A stretch of 64,000 nt of DNA from Streptomyces scopuliridis RB72 (GTDB lineage: Bacteria > Actinomycetota > Actinomycetes > Streptomycetales > Streptomycetaceae). The stretch lies in contig NZ_JOEI01000009.1 of the NCBI RefSeq assembly GCF_000718095.1, positions 1-64,000 of the forward strand, given 5' to 3'. This document shows positions 10,390 to 20,019 of this stretch, one piece after another. Made by a program: the position numbers and the translations under genes. Within the stretch, counting starts at the first letter, position 1; each line of letters opens with the position of its first letter. The notes under the pieces are model-generated. The model ran no database searches. It saw nothing but the letters and a program-made list of their open reading frames with translations, and was not told the origin of the DNA.

Positions 10390-10680
10390 TTACTTGGCAC
10401 CGCCGGCCGCACCGCGGCGGATGCCCAGGCGGTCGACCAGCGTACGGAAGCGCTGGATGTCCTTCTTGGCCAGGTACTGCAGCAGCCGACGGCGCTGACC
10501 GACCAGGATGAGCAGACCACGACGGGAGTGGTGGTCGTGCTTGTGGGTCTTGAGGTGCTCGGTCAGGTCCGAGATCCGGCGCGACAGCATGGCGACCTGG
10601 ACCTCGGGGGAGCCGGTGTCACCTTCCTTGGTGCCGAACTCGGTCATGATCTGCTTCTTCGTAGCGGCGTCGAGCGACAC
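10390..10680 (-). CDS. rpsO: 30S ribosomal protein S15
   Basis: A 96-residue primary rRNA-binding protein of the 30S platform. The sequence is typical throughout, with [11 protein letters not shown], the [16 protein letters not shown] 16S-contact helix and a C-terminal [11 protein letters not shown]. The start is GTG at 10680 behind GAGGAG. The frame is open upstream, but that extension is not part of the family. It is upstream of pnp and downstream of eccD. The 150-bp gap to eccD holds a small inverted repeat (GTTCCGG 10777-10783 / CCGGAAC 10790-10796) and probably the rpsO promoter. Confidence 0.97.
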   Translation of the reverse strand: MSLDAATKKQIMTEFGTKEGDTGSPEVQVAMLSRRISDLTEHLKTHKHDHHSRRGLLILVGQRRRLLQYLAKKDIQRFRTLVDRLGIRRGAAGGAK

Positions 10681-10834
10681 GCGTACTCCTCGTGGGTCTT
10701 CGTGGCCACCGAGTGCCCCAGGTCGAATACTCTGGGGAGCTTCCGTTACTCGGGAGGCGGGGATCCGTTGGGCGCTGTTCCGGACGGTCCCGGAACGCGT
10801 ACACAAACGGCCGCTACGTAGCGTACCAGCCCGT

Positions 10835-12343
10835 TCAGGAGGTCAGCGCCCGGATGGAGTGGTAGACGTCGAAGACCGCCAGACAGAGCGGTACGAGCGT
10901 CAGCAGGACGAAGGACTCCGCGATCTCCAGGAAGCGGCCCCAGAAGGGGGTCACCCCCTTGCTCGGCACGATCAGGCCGATGGCGGTGATCAGGGCGGCG
11001 ACGGCCGCGACCGCGGTGATGAGCCAGACCGTACGGATGTCGAGCGCCGTGCCGTCACCCCGCAGGGCCTCGCGGATCAGATCCGAGGGCGGGTTGAGGC
11101 AGAGCCCCAGCACCAGCAGCGCCAGGGCGCCGAGGCCCGCGCCCAGGGCGCAGCCGACCTGGGCGGTGTAGCGGAAGAGGTGGGCGCGCATCAGCATGGC
11201 GACGCCGGTGGCGAGCGCGAGCAGTTGCCCCCACACGTTGTCGGAGAAGCCGAGCACCGCCGCGGCGCCCACAGCCACCAGCGCGCAGCCGCCGACCAGT
11301 CCGACCAGCAGTTCATGACCGCGCCGGGCCTGGGCCGCGATGCGCTCAGCGTCGACCGGGCCCTGCGGGACGGGCTCGGCGCCGTAGTCGCCGACGGACG
11401 TACGGGGCGGCTCGAAGCCGATGGGGAGCCGGGCGAAGCGGGTGGAGAGGCCGGGCAGGAACGCCAGGGCCCCCACGGCGAGCGGGGCGCAGACCGCGGC
11501 GGTCTCGGCGGGCGCCATGTCCGTCATGATCGCGGCGAAGGTCACCAGCAGGCCGACGGCGGCGGCGAACACGAACGCGACGAAGGCACCGTCCCCGCTC
11601 GGGGTGACGATCATCAGGATCACCGCGGCGACGAGCACGGCCGCGCAGGCGAGCAGGAACTGGAGCCTTCCGGGGCCCTGGCCCTGCGCGAGCGACAGCA
11701 GCCCGGAACCGGCGACGCCGGCGTTCGCCAGTGATCCGATGCCCAGGGCGATGGACGAGCCGCGGTCGTCGTAGATGCGTGCGCGTACGCCGGCGAGGGC
11801 GAGCAGCAGGACGGCCGTGACGGCGGCGAGGATGCCGGGCAGGCCGTGCATGTCGTGCCGGGGGTCTGCGGTCCACAGCACGAAGGAGAGCAGGACCAGC
11901 AGGACCGAGCCGCCGAAGAGCCCGGCGCCGCGCATCAGGCCATCGGTCCAGAGCGTGCTGTCGCGGGCGACGGCGGAGGCGACGGCGTCGGAGACATCGT
12001 CGAAGACCGCCGGCGGCAGGGACTCGGCGAAGGGCCGCATCGAGAGCAGTTCGCCGTCGAGGATGCGCTGAGCCGCCAGGGAGCGCGCGCTGTCGAGTAC
12101 GGTGCCGTCCCGGCGTACCAGGTGGTACCCGACCGGGGCGCCCTCCGCGGGGCTCTGTCCCGACAGCCTGAGGATCTCCGGGTAGAGATCGGCGACGGGG
12201 ATGTCCTCGGGCAGTGCCACATCGACGCGGCCGTCCGGCGCGACGACCGTGATCCGGCAGAAGCCGGTTCCGCCGCCGGCCGGAGCCGCGGGACCGGGGT
12301 GACCGGTTCCGGCGGCCGCCGCTTGGGCCGTCTGGGCCGTCAT
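10835..12343 (-). CDS. eccD: Type VII secretion membrane channel protein EccD
   Basis: Core ESX/T7SS inner-membrane component of 502 residues. The N-terminus is a ubiquitin-like (YukD) domain, with [19 protein letters not shown] at about residues 21-39. About eleven hydrophobic helices follow from roughly residue 130 to the C-terminus. The ATG at 12343 is chosen because upstream codons encode an Arg/Ser-rich stretch that does not belong to the family; a GTG two codons upstream is an alternative. It is divergent from eccC, whose product it would contact in the membrane complex. Confidence 0.9.
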   Translation of the reverse strand: MTAQTAQAAAAGTGHPGPAAPAGGGTGFCRITVVAPDGRVDVALPEDIPVADLYPEILRLSGQSPAEGAPVGYHLVRRDGTVLDSARSLAAQRILDGELLSMRPFAESLPPAVFDDVSDAVASAVARDSTLWTDGLMRGAGLFGGSVLLVLLSFVLWTADPRHDMHGLPGILAAVTAVLLLALAGVRARIYDDRGSSIALGIGSLANAGVAGSGLLSLAQGQGPGRLQFLLACAAVLVAAVILMIVTPSGDGAFVAFVFAAAVGLLVTFAAIMTDMAPAETAAVCAPLAVGALAFLPGLSTRFARLPIGFEPPRTSVGDYGAEPVPQGPVDAERIAAQARRGHELLVGLVGGCALVAVGAAAVLGFSDNVWGQLLALATGVAMLMRAHLFRYTAQVGCALGAGLGALALLVLGLCLNPPSDLIREALRGDGTALDIRTVWLITAVAAVAALITAIGLIVPSKGVTPFWGRFLEIAESFVLLTLVPLCLAVFDVYHSIRALTS

Positions 12344-12647
12344 ACTCACCTGCTGCTCCCCCTTGTGGTTCTGATGGATCGTGTGCATGGACCGCATGCG
12401 TGGATCCGATGCGCGGATCCTGTGCGCGGACCGTGTGGACCGTGGGCCGCGCGCTGATGCCGGGCCTCCCACTACGACCCGAATCACCCAGTTTTTTGCA
12501 GTAGTTCACGGGTGCGCAAACGCGTCGCGCCACCCTACCGCCAAGCCCTCATCCGCTACGCAAGTAGGATCCCTCCCCGCGGATGGAACCCGTCGCCACG
12601 GGGGCGCCGATAGGAAACATTCCGTCCGGCAAGGGAATTGGTGAGCT
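12344..12647. promoter_or_regulatory. Divergent eccD/eccC control region with degenerate tandem repeats
   Basis: This 304-bp region has no supported gene. Between about 12374 and 12452 it holds a degenerate tandem series of about 13 bp, visible as GCATGCGTGGATCC, GATGCGCGGATCC, TGTGCGCGGACC and GTGTGGACC. It also has an unusual T6 run near 12492-12497 and, on the plus strand, TAGGAT at 12565-12570. TAGGAT is the Streptomyces -10 consensus, but the matching -35 is poor. It probably drives both eccD and eccC. Confidence 0.45.
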
Positions 12648-15600
12648 GTGAGCCAGATCGTCGTCAAGCGCCCACCACGGGTCCTGCCTGCTGAAGTGCC
12701 CGGCGAGCAGGTGCAAGTGCAACCTCCGCCCGAGCTGCCGCGAGGACAGCAGGAGGGCGCGCTGATGCAGCTGCTGCCGATGCTGGGCATGGGTGGTTCG
12801 GTCGTCTTCTTCTTCATGACCCCGAACCCGATCATGCGGATCATGGGCATGGTGATGATCGCGTCGACGGTCGCCATGGCCATCGCGATGCTGGTCCGTT
12901 ACCGGCGGGGCACCCAGGGCCAGCTCGCCGACATGCGGCGCGACTATCTCAAGTACCTGACGCAGACCCGGCGCACGGTACTGCGCACCGCACGCCTCCA
13001 GCGTGACGCGCAGTACTACCTCCATCCGTCGCCGGAGCAGCTGTGGGCGCTGGTCGCCGAGGGCAGCCGGGTGTGGGAACGCCGGGTGGGCGATGTCGAC
13101 TTCGGGCAGGTGCGCATCGGTCTGGGCAGCCAGCAGCTCGCGACCCCGCTCATCGCGCCCGAGACGGCGCCGGTGGACGATCTGGAGCCGCTCACCGCGG
13201 GGGCGATGCAGCAGTTCCTGACGGCGCACAGCACGCTGGGCGGGCTGCCGATGGCCGTCTCGCTGCGCGCTTTCTACCATCTGACGGTCAGCGGCGAGCC
13301 GGAGTGCGTACGCTCCACGGCCCGCGCGGTGGTCTGCTCGCTCGCCTCGCTGCACTCCCCCGACGACCTGGTCATCGCCATCGCCGCCGGGCGCGAGGCG
13401 GCCCCGCGGTGGGAGTGGGCGAAGTGGCTTCCGCATGTGCAGGTCCCGGGCAGCACCGACGGCGCGGGCAGCCGGCGTCTGATCACCACTGACTCACGGG
13501 AACTGGAAGAGCTGCTGGCGGGCCGGCTGGAGGGCCGTCCGCGCTTCCAGCCCGGCGGTCAGCCGCTGCTCGACCAGCCGCACATCGTCGTCGTACTGGA
13601 CGGCCAGTCGGTACCCGCCATGTCGGCGCTCGCCGCGGCGGAGGGCCTTCAGGGGGTGACGGTCATCGAGGTCGTCCCGGGTGAGGTCACCGGCTCGCGC
13701 GGCGGGCTGTCCGTGGTCGTCCACCCCGATTCGCTGCAACTGGAGTCGGGGCACGGCCTGGTGTACGACGGCGCGCCCGACCAGCTGAGCGCCGAGGCGG
13801 CCGAGGCGCTCGCCCGCCAGCTGGCGCCGCTGACGGTGGCCTCGGGCGGGGACGACGACGAACCGCTGCTCGCCAATCTCGACTTCACCGATCTGCTGAA
13901 TCTGGGCGACGCGGCCTCCGTCGACGTCACCCGCACCTGGCGGCCGCGCTCGCAGGCGGAGCGGCTGCGGGTCCCGATCGGTGTCGGCGAGGACGGCACA
14001 CCCGTGATGCTGGACCTGAAGGAAGCCGCCCAGGAGGGCATGGGTCCGCACGGTCTGTGCGTGGGCGCGACCGGCTCCGGCAAGTCCGAGCTGCTGCGTA
14101 CGCTCGTACTGGGCCTGGCCGTCACCCACTCCTCGGAGACCCTCAACTTCGTCCTCGCGGACTTCAAGGGCGGCGCGACCTTCGCCGGGATGTCGCAGAT
14201 GCCGCATGTCGCCGCGGTGATCACCAACCTCGCGGACGATCTGACGCTGGTGGACCGCATGGGCGACTCCATCCGCGGTGAGCTCAACCGCCGGCAGGAG
14301 ATGCTGCGCGACGCGGGCAACTACGCCAACATCCACGACTACGAGAAGGCGCGGGCCGCGGGCGCGCCGCTCCAGCCCATTCCCTCGCTCGTGCTGGTCA
14401 TCGACGAGTTCAGCGAACTCCTCACCGCCATGCCGGACTTCATCGAGATGTTCGTGCAGATCGGACGCATCGGGCGGTCGCTGGGCGTCCATCTGCTGCT
14501 GGCCTCACAGCGGTTGGAGGAGGGGCGGCTGCGCGGTCTGGAGACCTATCTGTCGTACCGGATCGGTCTGCGGACGTTCTCCGCGGCCGAGTCCCGCGCG
14601 GCGCTGGGCGTGCCCGACGCGTACCAGCTGCCCAATGTGCCCGGCTCCGGGTATCTGAAGTTCGGTACGGACGAGATGGTGCGGTTCAAGGCCGCTTATG
14701 TCTCCGGGGTGTACCGCACGAACCAGCAGCAGGCGGCGGCCCCCGGCGGACCGCTCCCGGTGGACCGCAGGCCCGTACCGTTCACGGCGGCTCCGGTGCC
14801 CGTACGGTACGTCGAGCCGAGCACCACCCGGCCCGACGTGCCCGAGGCGCGTTCGGGCGAGGACGACGCGCTGGCCGACTCCGTACTCGATGTGATCGTG
14901 CGGCGGCTGGAGGGCCGGGGCGCGGAGGCCCACCAGGTGTGGCTGCCCCCGCTGGACAACCCGCCGGCGCTGGACGAACTGCTCCCGGGACTCGCGGGGG
15001 TGGAGGGACGCGGGCTGACGCAGCCCGGGTTCGAGGGCGCGGGCCGTCTCGTCGTACCGCTCGGTGTGGTCGACAAGCCGTACGAGCAGCGCCGCGACAC
15101 GCTCTACCGGGACTTCTCCGGGGCCGCGGGCCATATGCAGATCGTCGGTGGTCCCCAGTCGGGCAAGTCGACGCTGCTGCGGACGATCATCTCGGCGTTC
15201 GCGCTGACCCATACGCCGCAGGAGGTCCAGTTCTACGGACTGGACTTCGGTGGTGGCGGTCTGTCGTCGATCGCCGGCCTGCCGCATGTCGGCGGGGTGG
15301 CCTCGCGCCTCGACCCCGAGCGGGTACGGCGTGCGGTCGCCGAGGTGTACGGGATCCTGGCGCGGCGCGAGGAGTACTTCCGCGGCGCGGGCATCGACTC
15401 CATCGCCACGTACCGCAGGCTGCGGGCGCGCGGCGACATCTCGCTGACGGAGCAGCCGTGGGGTGACGTGTTCCTGGTCATCGACGGCTGGGGCAACTTC
15501 CGTTCGGACTACGAGGGCCTGGAGCAGGCCGTCCTGGACATCGCGGCGCGCGGGCTCGGCTACGGCATCCATGTGATCCTCACGGCCTCGCGCTCGATGG

Positions 15601-16625
15601 AGGTCCGGGCCAATCTCAAGGACCATCTGATGAACCGCCTGGAGCTGCGGCTCGGCGACACGATGGACTCCGAACTGGACCGCAAGTCCGCGGTCAATGT
15701 CCCCTCGGGGGTGCCGGGACGCGGGCTGACCCCGGAGAAGCTGCACTTCATGGCCGCGGTCCCGAGGATCGACGGGATCAACTCCGACAGCGATCTGTCG
15801 GAGGCCACGGCCGCGATGACCCAGGAGGTCTCCCGGCACTGGACCGCACCGGGCGCCCCTGCCGTACGGCTGCTGCCGCGCGAACTGCCGATGGCGGACC
15901 TCCCGGCGGGCTTCGCCCACCCGGAGCGCGGGGTCGCCTTCGCCATCGACGAGAACAACCTGGAACCGGTCTTCGTCAACTTCGAACAGGACCCGTTCTT
16001 CCTGGTGTTCGGCGAGAGCGAGGCCGGCAAGACCAACATCCTGCGGCTGCTCATCAAGCAGCTGACCGAGCGGTACGACGGCGACTCGTGCAAGCTCTTC
16101 GTGATCGACAACCGCCGCGCACTGCTGGACGCCACCCCGGCCACGCACCTGGCGGAGTACGTCCCCATGTCCAACAACATGGAGCACCATGTGGACGCCC
16201 TGGTCGACCTGATGCGCCGGCGCACACCGTCGGCGGATGTCACGGCACAGCAGCTGCGGGACCGCAGCTGGTGGCGCGGCCCGGACGTGTACGTGGTCGT
16301 GGACGACTACGACCTGGTCTCCACGTCGAGCGGGAACCCCCTGGCGAAGCTGACGGAACTGCTCCCCTTCGCTCGCGACGTGGGCGTCCGCTTCATCATC
16401 GCCCGCAACGCGGCGGGCGCGAGCAGGGCCGCGTACGAGCCGTTCATGCAGCGGATGACGGAACTCGGCGCACAGGGTGTGCTGCTCTCCGGCGACCCGC
16501 AGGAAGGCGACGTGCTCGGCAACGTCAGGATGCGCCCGATGCCGGTGGGACGCGGAATCTTCGTCTCGCGCCGGCGCGGGAACCCGCTGGTGCAGACGGG
16601 ACTGATGCCGGAGGCGCACCAGTAA
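12648..16625 (+). CDS. eccC: Type VII secretion ATPase EccC (single chain, FtsK/SpoIIIE type)
   Basis: Energy-supplying and substrate-recognising ATPase of the ESX system, 1325 residues in one chain. Two N-terminal membrane helices (about 41-58 and 62-83) are followed by a DUF domain and three FtsK-type ATPase domains. Walker A motifs are GATGSGKS near 473, GGPQSGKS near 834 and GESEAGKT near 1122. Only the first domain has a canonical Walker B (LVLVIDEF). The second reads VFLVIDGW and the third VYVVVDDY, consistent with known EccC proteins in which domain 1 is the motor and the others regulate or bind WXG100 substrate. The start is GTG at 12648. The stop overlaps the start of the next gene. 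Confidence 0.95.
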   Translation: MSQIVVKRPPRVLPAEVPGEQVQVQPPPELPRGQQEGALMQLLPMLGMGGSVVFFFMTPNPIMRIMGMVMIASTVAMAIAMLVRYRRGTQGQLADMRRDYLKYLTQTRRTVLRTARLQRDAQYYLHPSPEQLWALVAEGSRVWERRVGDVDFGQVRIGLGSQQLATPLIAPETAPVDDLEPLTAGAMQQFLTAHSTLGGLPMAVSLRAFYHLTVSGEPECVRSTARAVVCSLASLHSPDDLVIAIAAGREAAPRWEWAKWLPHVQVPGSTDGAGSRRLITTDSRELEELLAGRLEGRPRFQPGGQPLLDQPHIVVVLDGQSVPAMSALAAAEGLQGVTVIEVVPGEVTGSRGGLSVVVHPDSLQLESGHGLVYDGAPDQLSAEAAEALARQLAPLTVASGGDDDEPLLANLDFTDLLNLGDAASVDVTRTWRPRSQAERLRVPIGVGEDGTPVMLDLKEAAQEGMGPHGLCVGATGSGKSELLRTLVLGLAVTHSSETLNFVLADFKGGATFAGMSQMPHVAAVITNLADDLTLVDRMGDSIRGELNRRQEMLRDAGNYANIHDYEKARAAGAPLQPIPSLVLVIDEFSELLTAMPDFIEMFVQIGRIGRSLGVHLLLASQRLEEGRLRGLETYLSYRIGLRTFSAAESRAALGVPDAYQLPNVPGSGYLKFGTDEMVRFKAAYVSGVYRTNQQQAAAPGGPLPVDRRPVPFTAAPVPVRYVEPSTTRPDVPEARSGEDDALADSVLDVIVRRLEGRGAEAHQVWLPPLDNPPALDELLPGLAGVEGRGLTQPGFEGAGRLVVPLGVVDKPYEQRRDTLYRDFSGAAGHMQIVGGPQSGKSTLLRTIISAFALTHTPQEVQFYGLDFGGGGLSSIAGLPHVGGVASRLDPERVRRAVAEVYGILARREEYFRGAGIDSIATYRRLRARGDISLTEQPWGDVFLVIDGWGNFRSDYEGLEQAVLDIAARGLGYGIHVILTASRSMEVRANLKDHLMNRLELRLGDTMDSELDRKSAVNVPSGVPGRGLTPEKLHFMAAVPRIDGINSDSDLSEATAAMTQEVSRHWTAPGAPAVRLLPRELPMADLPAGFAHPERGVAFAIDENNLEPVFVNFEQDPFFLVFGESEAGKTNILRLLIKQLTERYDGDSCKLFVIDNRRALLDATPATHLAEYVPMSNNMEHHVDALVDLMRRRTPSADVTAQQLRDRSWWRGPDVYVVVDDYDLVSTSSGNPLAKLTELLPFARDVGVRFIIARNAAGASRAAYEPFMQRMTELGAQGVLLSGDPQEGDVLGNVRMRPMPVGRGIFVSRRRGNPLVQTGLMPEAHQ

Positions 16626-17194
16626 TGATCGGTCTCGGGGGCTTTCTCGCGCTGCTCGCTCTCGTACTCCTCCTCATGGGGCTTTCCGACCAGCGGAGGA
16701 TGTGGTGGCGGTTCCAGGCGAGGCGCTTCCGGGACCCGGCGGCGAACGAGCCGTCGGACTCCGCGTACAGGGGGCAGCGGATCACGCTGCTGAGCGTCGG
16801 AGCCGTGGTGGCCGCGACCTCCGTCTACGCCTTCAGCACGATGGTGGAATTCGGCCCGGACCATGACGAGATCCTGGAGCGGGTGCGGACGGCCGCGGAC
16901 GAGCTGGAGAACAGCAACGGCCAGTACAAGTTCCCGGGTGCTGGTGAGAATGATGGCTCGTGGGCCGAGTACATCAACTCCGATCTCCGCGGACCGGAAG
17001 CCGACGACCCGATTGCGGTTCTCGTCTCAAGGTCCGGGGACGTGGAGCGTTATCGAGTGGCCGCGCCGGACGGCGATGTGTGCATCACAGTGACGGCACG
17101 CCCGAGGGCCGGCGAGCCGGATCCTGTCACTGAGGACTTGGACACTCGGGTGTACAACCTCAAGGCCCAAGTGACCGACCGGGCCTGCGATTAG
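16625..17194 (+). CDS. ESX-associated two-helix membrane protein, unknown function
   Basis: A 189-residue protein starting at an ATG whose first base is the last base of the eccC stop (TAATG). It is therefore translationally coupled to eccC. A hydrophobic segment at about 3-18 and a second at about 57-75 flank a short basic loop. The remaining ~110 residues are soluble and acidic, probably outside the membrane, and contain two cysteines near the C-terminus that could form a disulfide. No domain is recognised. Tight coupling suggests an accessory role in the secretion machine. Confidence 0.8.
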   Translation: MIGLGGFLALLALVLLLMGLSDQRRMWWRFQARRFRDPAANEPSDSAYRGQRITLLSVGAVVAATSVYAFSTMVEFGPDHDEILERVRTAADELENSNGQYKFPGAGENDGSWAEYINSDLRGPEADDPIAVLVSRSGDVERYRVAAPDGDVCITVTARPRAGEPDPVTEDLDTRVYNLKAQVTDRACD

Positions 17195-17268
17195 CGAGCA
17201 CAATTGTTCAGGCCGGATGGTGTGCATCCAGGTAGATGGAGATACTGCACGGGGGAAGGAACCCATAG

Positions 17269-17714
17269 ATGGCATGGGACGAGTGGGAGCAGTTGAAGGC
17301 CGCGGCGGCCGAGAAGAAATCGACGCAGATGCAGCTGAATCAGCTGCCCGGCGATCAGGGCCCGGGGAATCAGCAGGGCGATCTGGCGGTCAACCAGACG
17401 GACCTGGCCGCGATCGGTGACGCGGCCTTCAAGCTGCACGGCGATTTCGACCGGTTCAGCGACCACGCCCGTGCCGCCTCCCAGAAGGCCGCCGACGGCC
17501 TCAAGACCGAGGGCTTCGCCATCGGCGGAGCCCTCCAACACGTAGCCCACGTTGGATCGACCAGACCCGCACCCTTCTCGATGCGTGCGCGCACATATCC
17601 AACCACCTCGACTTCACCAAGGGCGCGCACGCCGACGACGAGGTCTACATCGCCGGAACCCTCAGCAGCATCTCCCAGCTCGACGAGGGCTTCGACGAAA
17701 GGACCCAGAAGTAA
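17269..17714 (+). pseudogene. Frameshifted WXG100-like small protein (partner of the DUF6571 protein)
   Basis: The ATG at 17269 follows GGGGGAAGGAA. It opens a frame encoding MAWDEWEQLKAAAAEKK and continuing to ALQHVAH at about 17550. From 17553 the expected continuation (WIDQTRTLLDACAHISNHLD and on to DEGFDERTQK, stop 17712-17714) is in another frame. One missing base at about 17551-17552 explains this. With the base restored the protein would be about 148 residues, close to a small helical protein I know next to DUF6571 genes in other Streptomyces. The restored stop overlaps the next ATG (TAATG), so an intact version would be coupled to it. I see no slippery site that would suggest programmed frameshifting. 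A sequencing error remains possible. Confidence 0.75.
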
Positions 17715-20017
17715 TGGACCTCGACGCCCTCCGCTTCGGAAACTTCTCCCAGCTCGGCGAAGCCATCACCGACTGGCAAGAAATGGCCAAGAACCTCAAA
17801 ACCCTCCAGGACGACGCCAAGGACAACCTCAAGGCCAAGGCCGACAAGGCCAACTGGGCCGGCGCCAACGCCACAGTCTCCCGCGAATTCATCGCCAAGA
17901 CCGCCGGCGAGTTCGCCGACGCCCACACCCAGGCAAACACCATCGCCAACATCCTCGGCGACACACGCGGCGAACTCATCTCCTACCGCACCCAGCTCAA
18001 CGAAGCCATCTCACGCGGCGTGGACAAGAACCTCACCGTTATGGACACCGGCGAAGGCTCCTTCACCGTCACGATGAACATCCACCCCGACCGCGCCGCC
18101 AAAGGCACCGAGGTGCCCAAACATACCCAGGCCGACGTCGACAGCTTCCGCGACGAAATCAAGGGCATCCTCGACAAGGCCACCGAGAGCGACACCAGCG
18201 CGGCGAAAGCCCTCAGGCTCATCGTCGACCAGGCGAAGGTCGGCTTCTCCGGTGCCAACTACAAGGACCGCGACGCCGCCGTGGAAGCCATCAAAAAGGC
18301 CGAAGAGATGGCCAAGATCATGAAGAAAAATCCTCATGATGTGACCAACACCGAGCTCAACCAGCTCAACAGCACGATGGCCAAGTACAAGAACGATCCA
18401 CTCTTCGCCGAGAAGTTCGCCACCGACGTCGGCCCGAAGAAGACACTGGAGTTCTACGCCGGTATCGCCGATCCATACCAGGGTTACGGCTACGACGCGG
18501 AGCAAAAGGAACAGGCCAAGCAACTACAGAAGAACCTTGGCATCACGCTGGGCACCGCCACCCTCTCGGACAGCGCCAAGATGGACGAGTGGGAAAGGCA
18601 GATGGTGAAGCTCGGCCCGGATCGCCTCGGGATCGACGACGCCAGCGACCCCCTCGGGTTCTCGGTCATGAGCAACCTTATGCGCTTCGGTGACTACGAC
18701 GACCAGTTCCTGAACGACTACGGCGACAAACTCATCGCCTACGACAAGGAACGCAACGTCGAAAACATGAGCCCCTGGATCAATAACTTTAACAACGGAA
18801 ACCTCAATCCTTCAGGTAAGAACGACCTCGACCGCGACCCGATGACCGGATTCCTCGAAGCGCTCGGTCACAATCCTGACGCCTCGACCCAGTTCTTCGC
18901 CCAGCCGGAAGGCGCAGTAGCCACGGTCGACAAGGAATCCGAGGTCAACGATCACCTCAAGTACCTCACCAAGGACCGGATTTGGCTGTCCGACGCCCCG
19001 GTTATAGGCGGCGACGACAAGGTCATCGCCGGACGCGATTCACTCGGTCACGCGCTGGAGGCAGCAACCACGGGGTACGCCTACGACGCCACCGCGGCAT
19101 CCGGCAAGGACCCCCTCACTCCGGGTAGCGCGGACCATCGCACTGCGGCGACGGCAGGGGTCATGGAGCAGGTCGCTTACCTGTACGGCAGCGAGGACGG
19201 GCCCAAGATGTTGCACGACCAGCCCGAACTGGCGGACAGTCTCGGCAAGATGGGTGCCGCCTATATCGATGACATCAATTACAGCCTTTCTGGTCTAGGG
19301 GATCACGCGAAGGACGCAGAGGTCTTTCCCGCCAAGTACGCGGGGCGAGCGGACTTCCCAAATCAGGACGCCATCAACTTCCTCAGCGTACTGGGGCAGA
19401 ACGAGACCTCACATGGCATCGTAACCACCGGTCAGCACATCTACTCGCTGAGCGTGCTCGATGCCAATCCGCCCACGAACGACGTGAATATGAATCACGG
19501 CAGGGATGCCCTGTTCATGGAGGCCGAGGCACGGGGAATCCTCGACAACGCACGGGTCCAGCAGGCAGAAGTCACCTACGGTGCCGAGGCCGAAGAGGCG
19601 AACAAGTCCCTTGGTAGATCGGCAGAGTGGGGAAAGTTCGCTGTTGGAGCGGTCGTTGCCGGTGGAGTGGCCGCAATCCCAGTGCCAGGGTCGACAGCTG
19701 CGGCTATCGCTATCGCACCGATCGCCACGGATCTGGCCGGAGAAGCCGTCAATACTTTCATTGGACAGCAAATCGACAAAGGAGTCCAGGGGGCCGAGGA
19801 CGACCCCCGGGAGAAGGCCCAGCTGACCAGTCAGGAGTTCTATGGAAAGGGAATAGACTCCCTCGGATCCAGCTACGACGCATACTTGAAGGACAGCCCT
19901 GACACCACGAAGATAGCCAAAGACGAAAACTGGATAAAAGAAATTAAGGAAAGCTACCTCGGCACGGGGTCCCACGAGACCGACTTCCGCGGGCGGGCCG
20001 CATACAAGGAGGACTGA
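17714..20017 (+). CDS. Large DUF6571-like ESX-associated protein
   Basis: A 767-residue, mostly helical, acidic protein with no signal peptide. The N-terminal ~90 residues (MDLDALRFGNFSQLGEAI onward, with WAGANATVSREF) are WXG/LXG-like: a helix, a W-A-G turn, and a second helix. A long middle region follows (DPMTGFLEALGHNPDASTQF is the family-type block), then a hydrophobic Ala/Gly/Val stretch at about 639-675, and a polar C-terminus. This matches the DUF6571-type proteins encoded beside Streptomyces ESX loci. It overlaps the upstream frameshifted partner. GC content is lower here than in neighbouring eccC. It is a candidate secreted substrate; no enzymatic motif was seen. Confidence 0.8.
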   Translation: MDLDALRFGNFSQLGEAITDWQEMAKNLKTLQDDAKDNLKAKADKANWAGANATVSREFIAKTAGEFADAHTQANTIANILGDTRGELISYRTQLNEAISRGVDKNLTVMDTGEGSFTVTMNIHPDRAAKGTEVPKHTQADVDSFRDEIKGILDKATESDTSAAKALRLIVDQAKVGFSGANYKDRDAAVEAIKKAEEMAKIMKKNPHDVTNTELNQLNSTMAKYKNDPLFAEKFATDVGPKKTLEFYAGIADPYQGYGYDAEQKEQAKQLQKNLGITLGTATLSDSAKMDEWERQMVKLGPDRLGIDDASDPLGFSVMSNLMRFGDYDDQFLNDYGDKLIAYDKERNVENMSPWINNFNNGNLNPSGKNDLDRDPMTGFLEALGHNPDASTQFFAQPEGAVATVDKESEVNDHLKYLTKDRIWLSDAPVIGGDDKVIAGRDSLGHALEAATTGYAYDATAASGKDPLTPGSADHRTAATAGVMEQVAYLYGSEDGPKMLHDQPELADSLGKMGAAYIDDINYSLSGLGDHAKDAEVFPAKYAGRADFPNQDAINFLSVLGQNETSHGIVTTGQHIYSLSVLDANPPTNDVNMNHGRDALFMEAEARGILDNARVQQAEVTYGAEAEEANKSLGRSAEWGKFAVGAVVAGGVAAIPVPGSTAAAIAIAPIATDLAGEAVNTFIGQQIDKGVQGAEDDPREKAQLTSQEFYGKGIDSLGSSYDAYLKDSPDTTKIAKDENWIKEIKESYLGTGSHETDFRGRAAYKED

Positions 20018-20019
20018 TC

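Noticed and set aside
12541..12570. Complete eccC promoter at TAGGAT
   Set aside because: The -10 hexamer is perfect, but no acceptable -35 lies 16-19 bp upstream, so it is only noted within the control region.
17545..17556. Programmed ribosomal frameshift joining the two halves of the small WXG-like gene
   Set aside because: There is no heptameric slippery sequence or nearby strong hairpin. A one-base loss is the simpler explanation.
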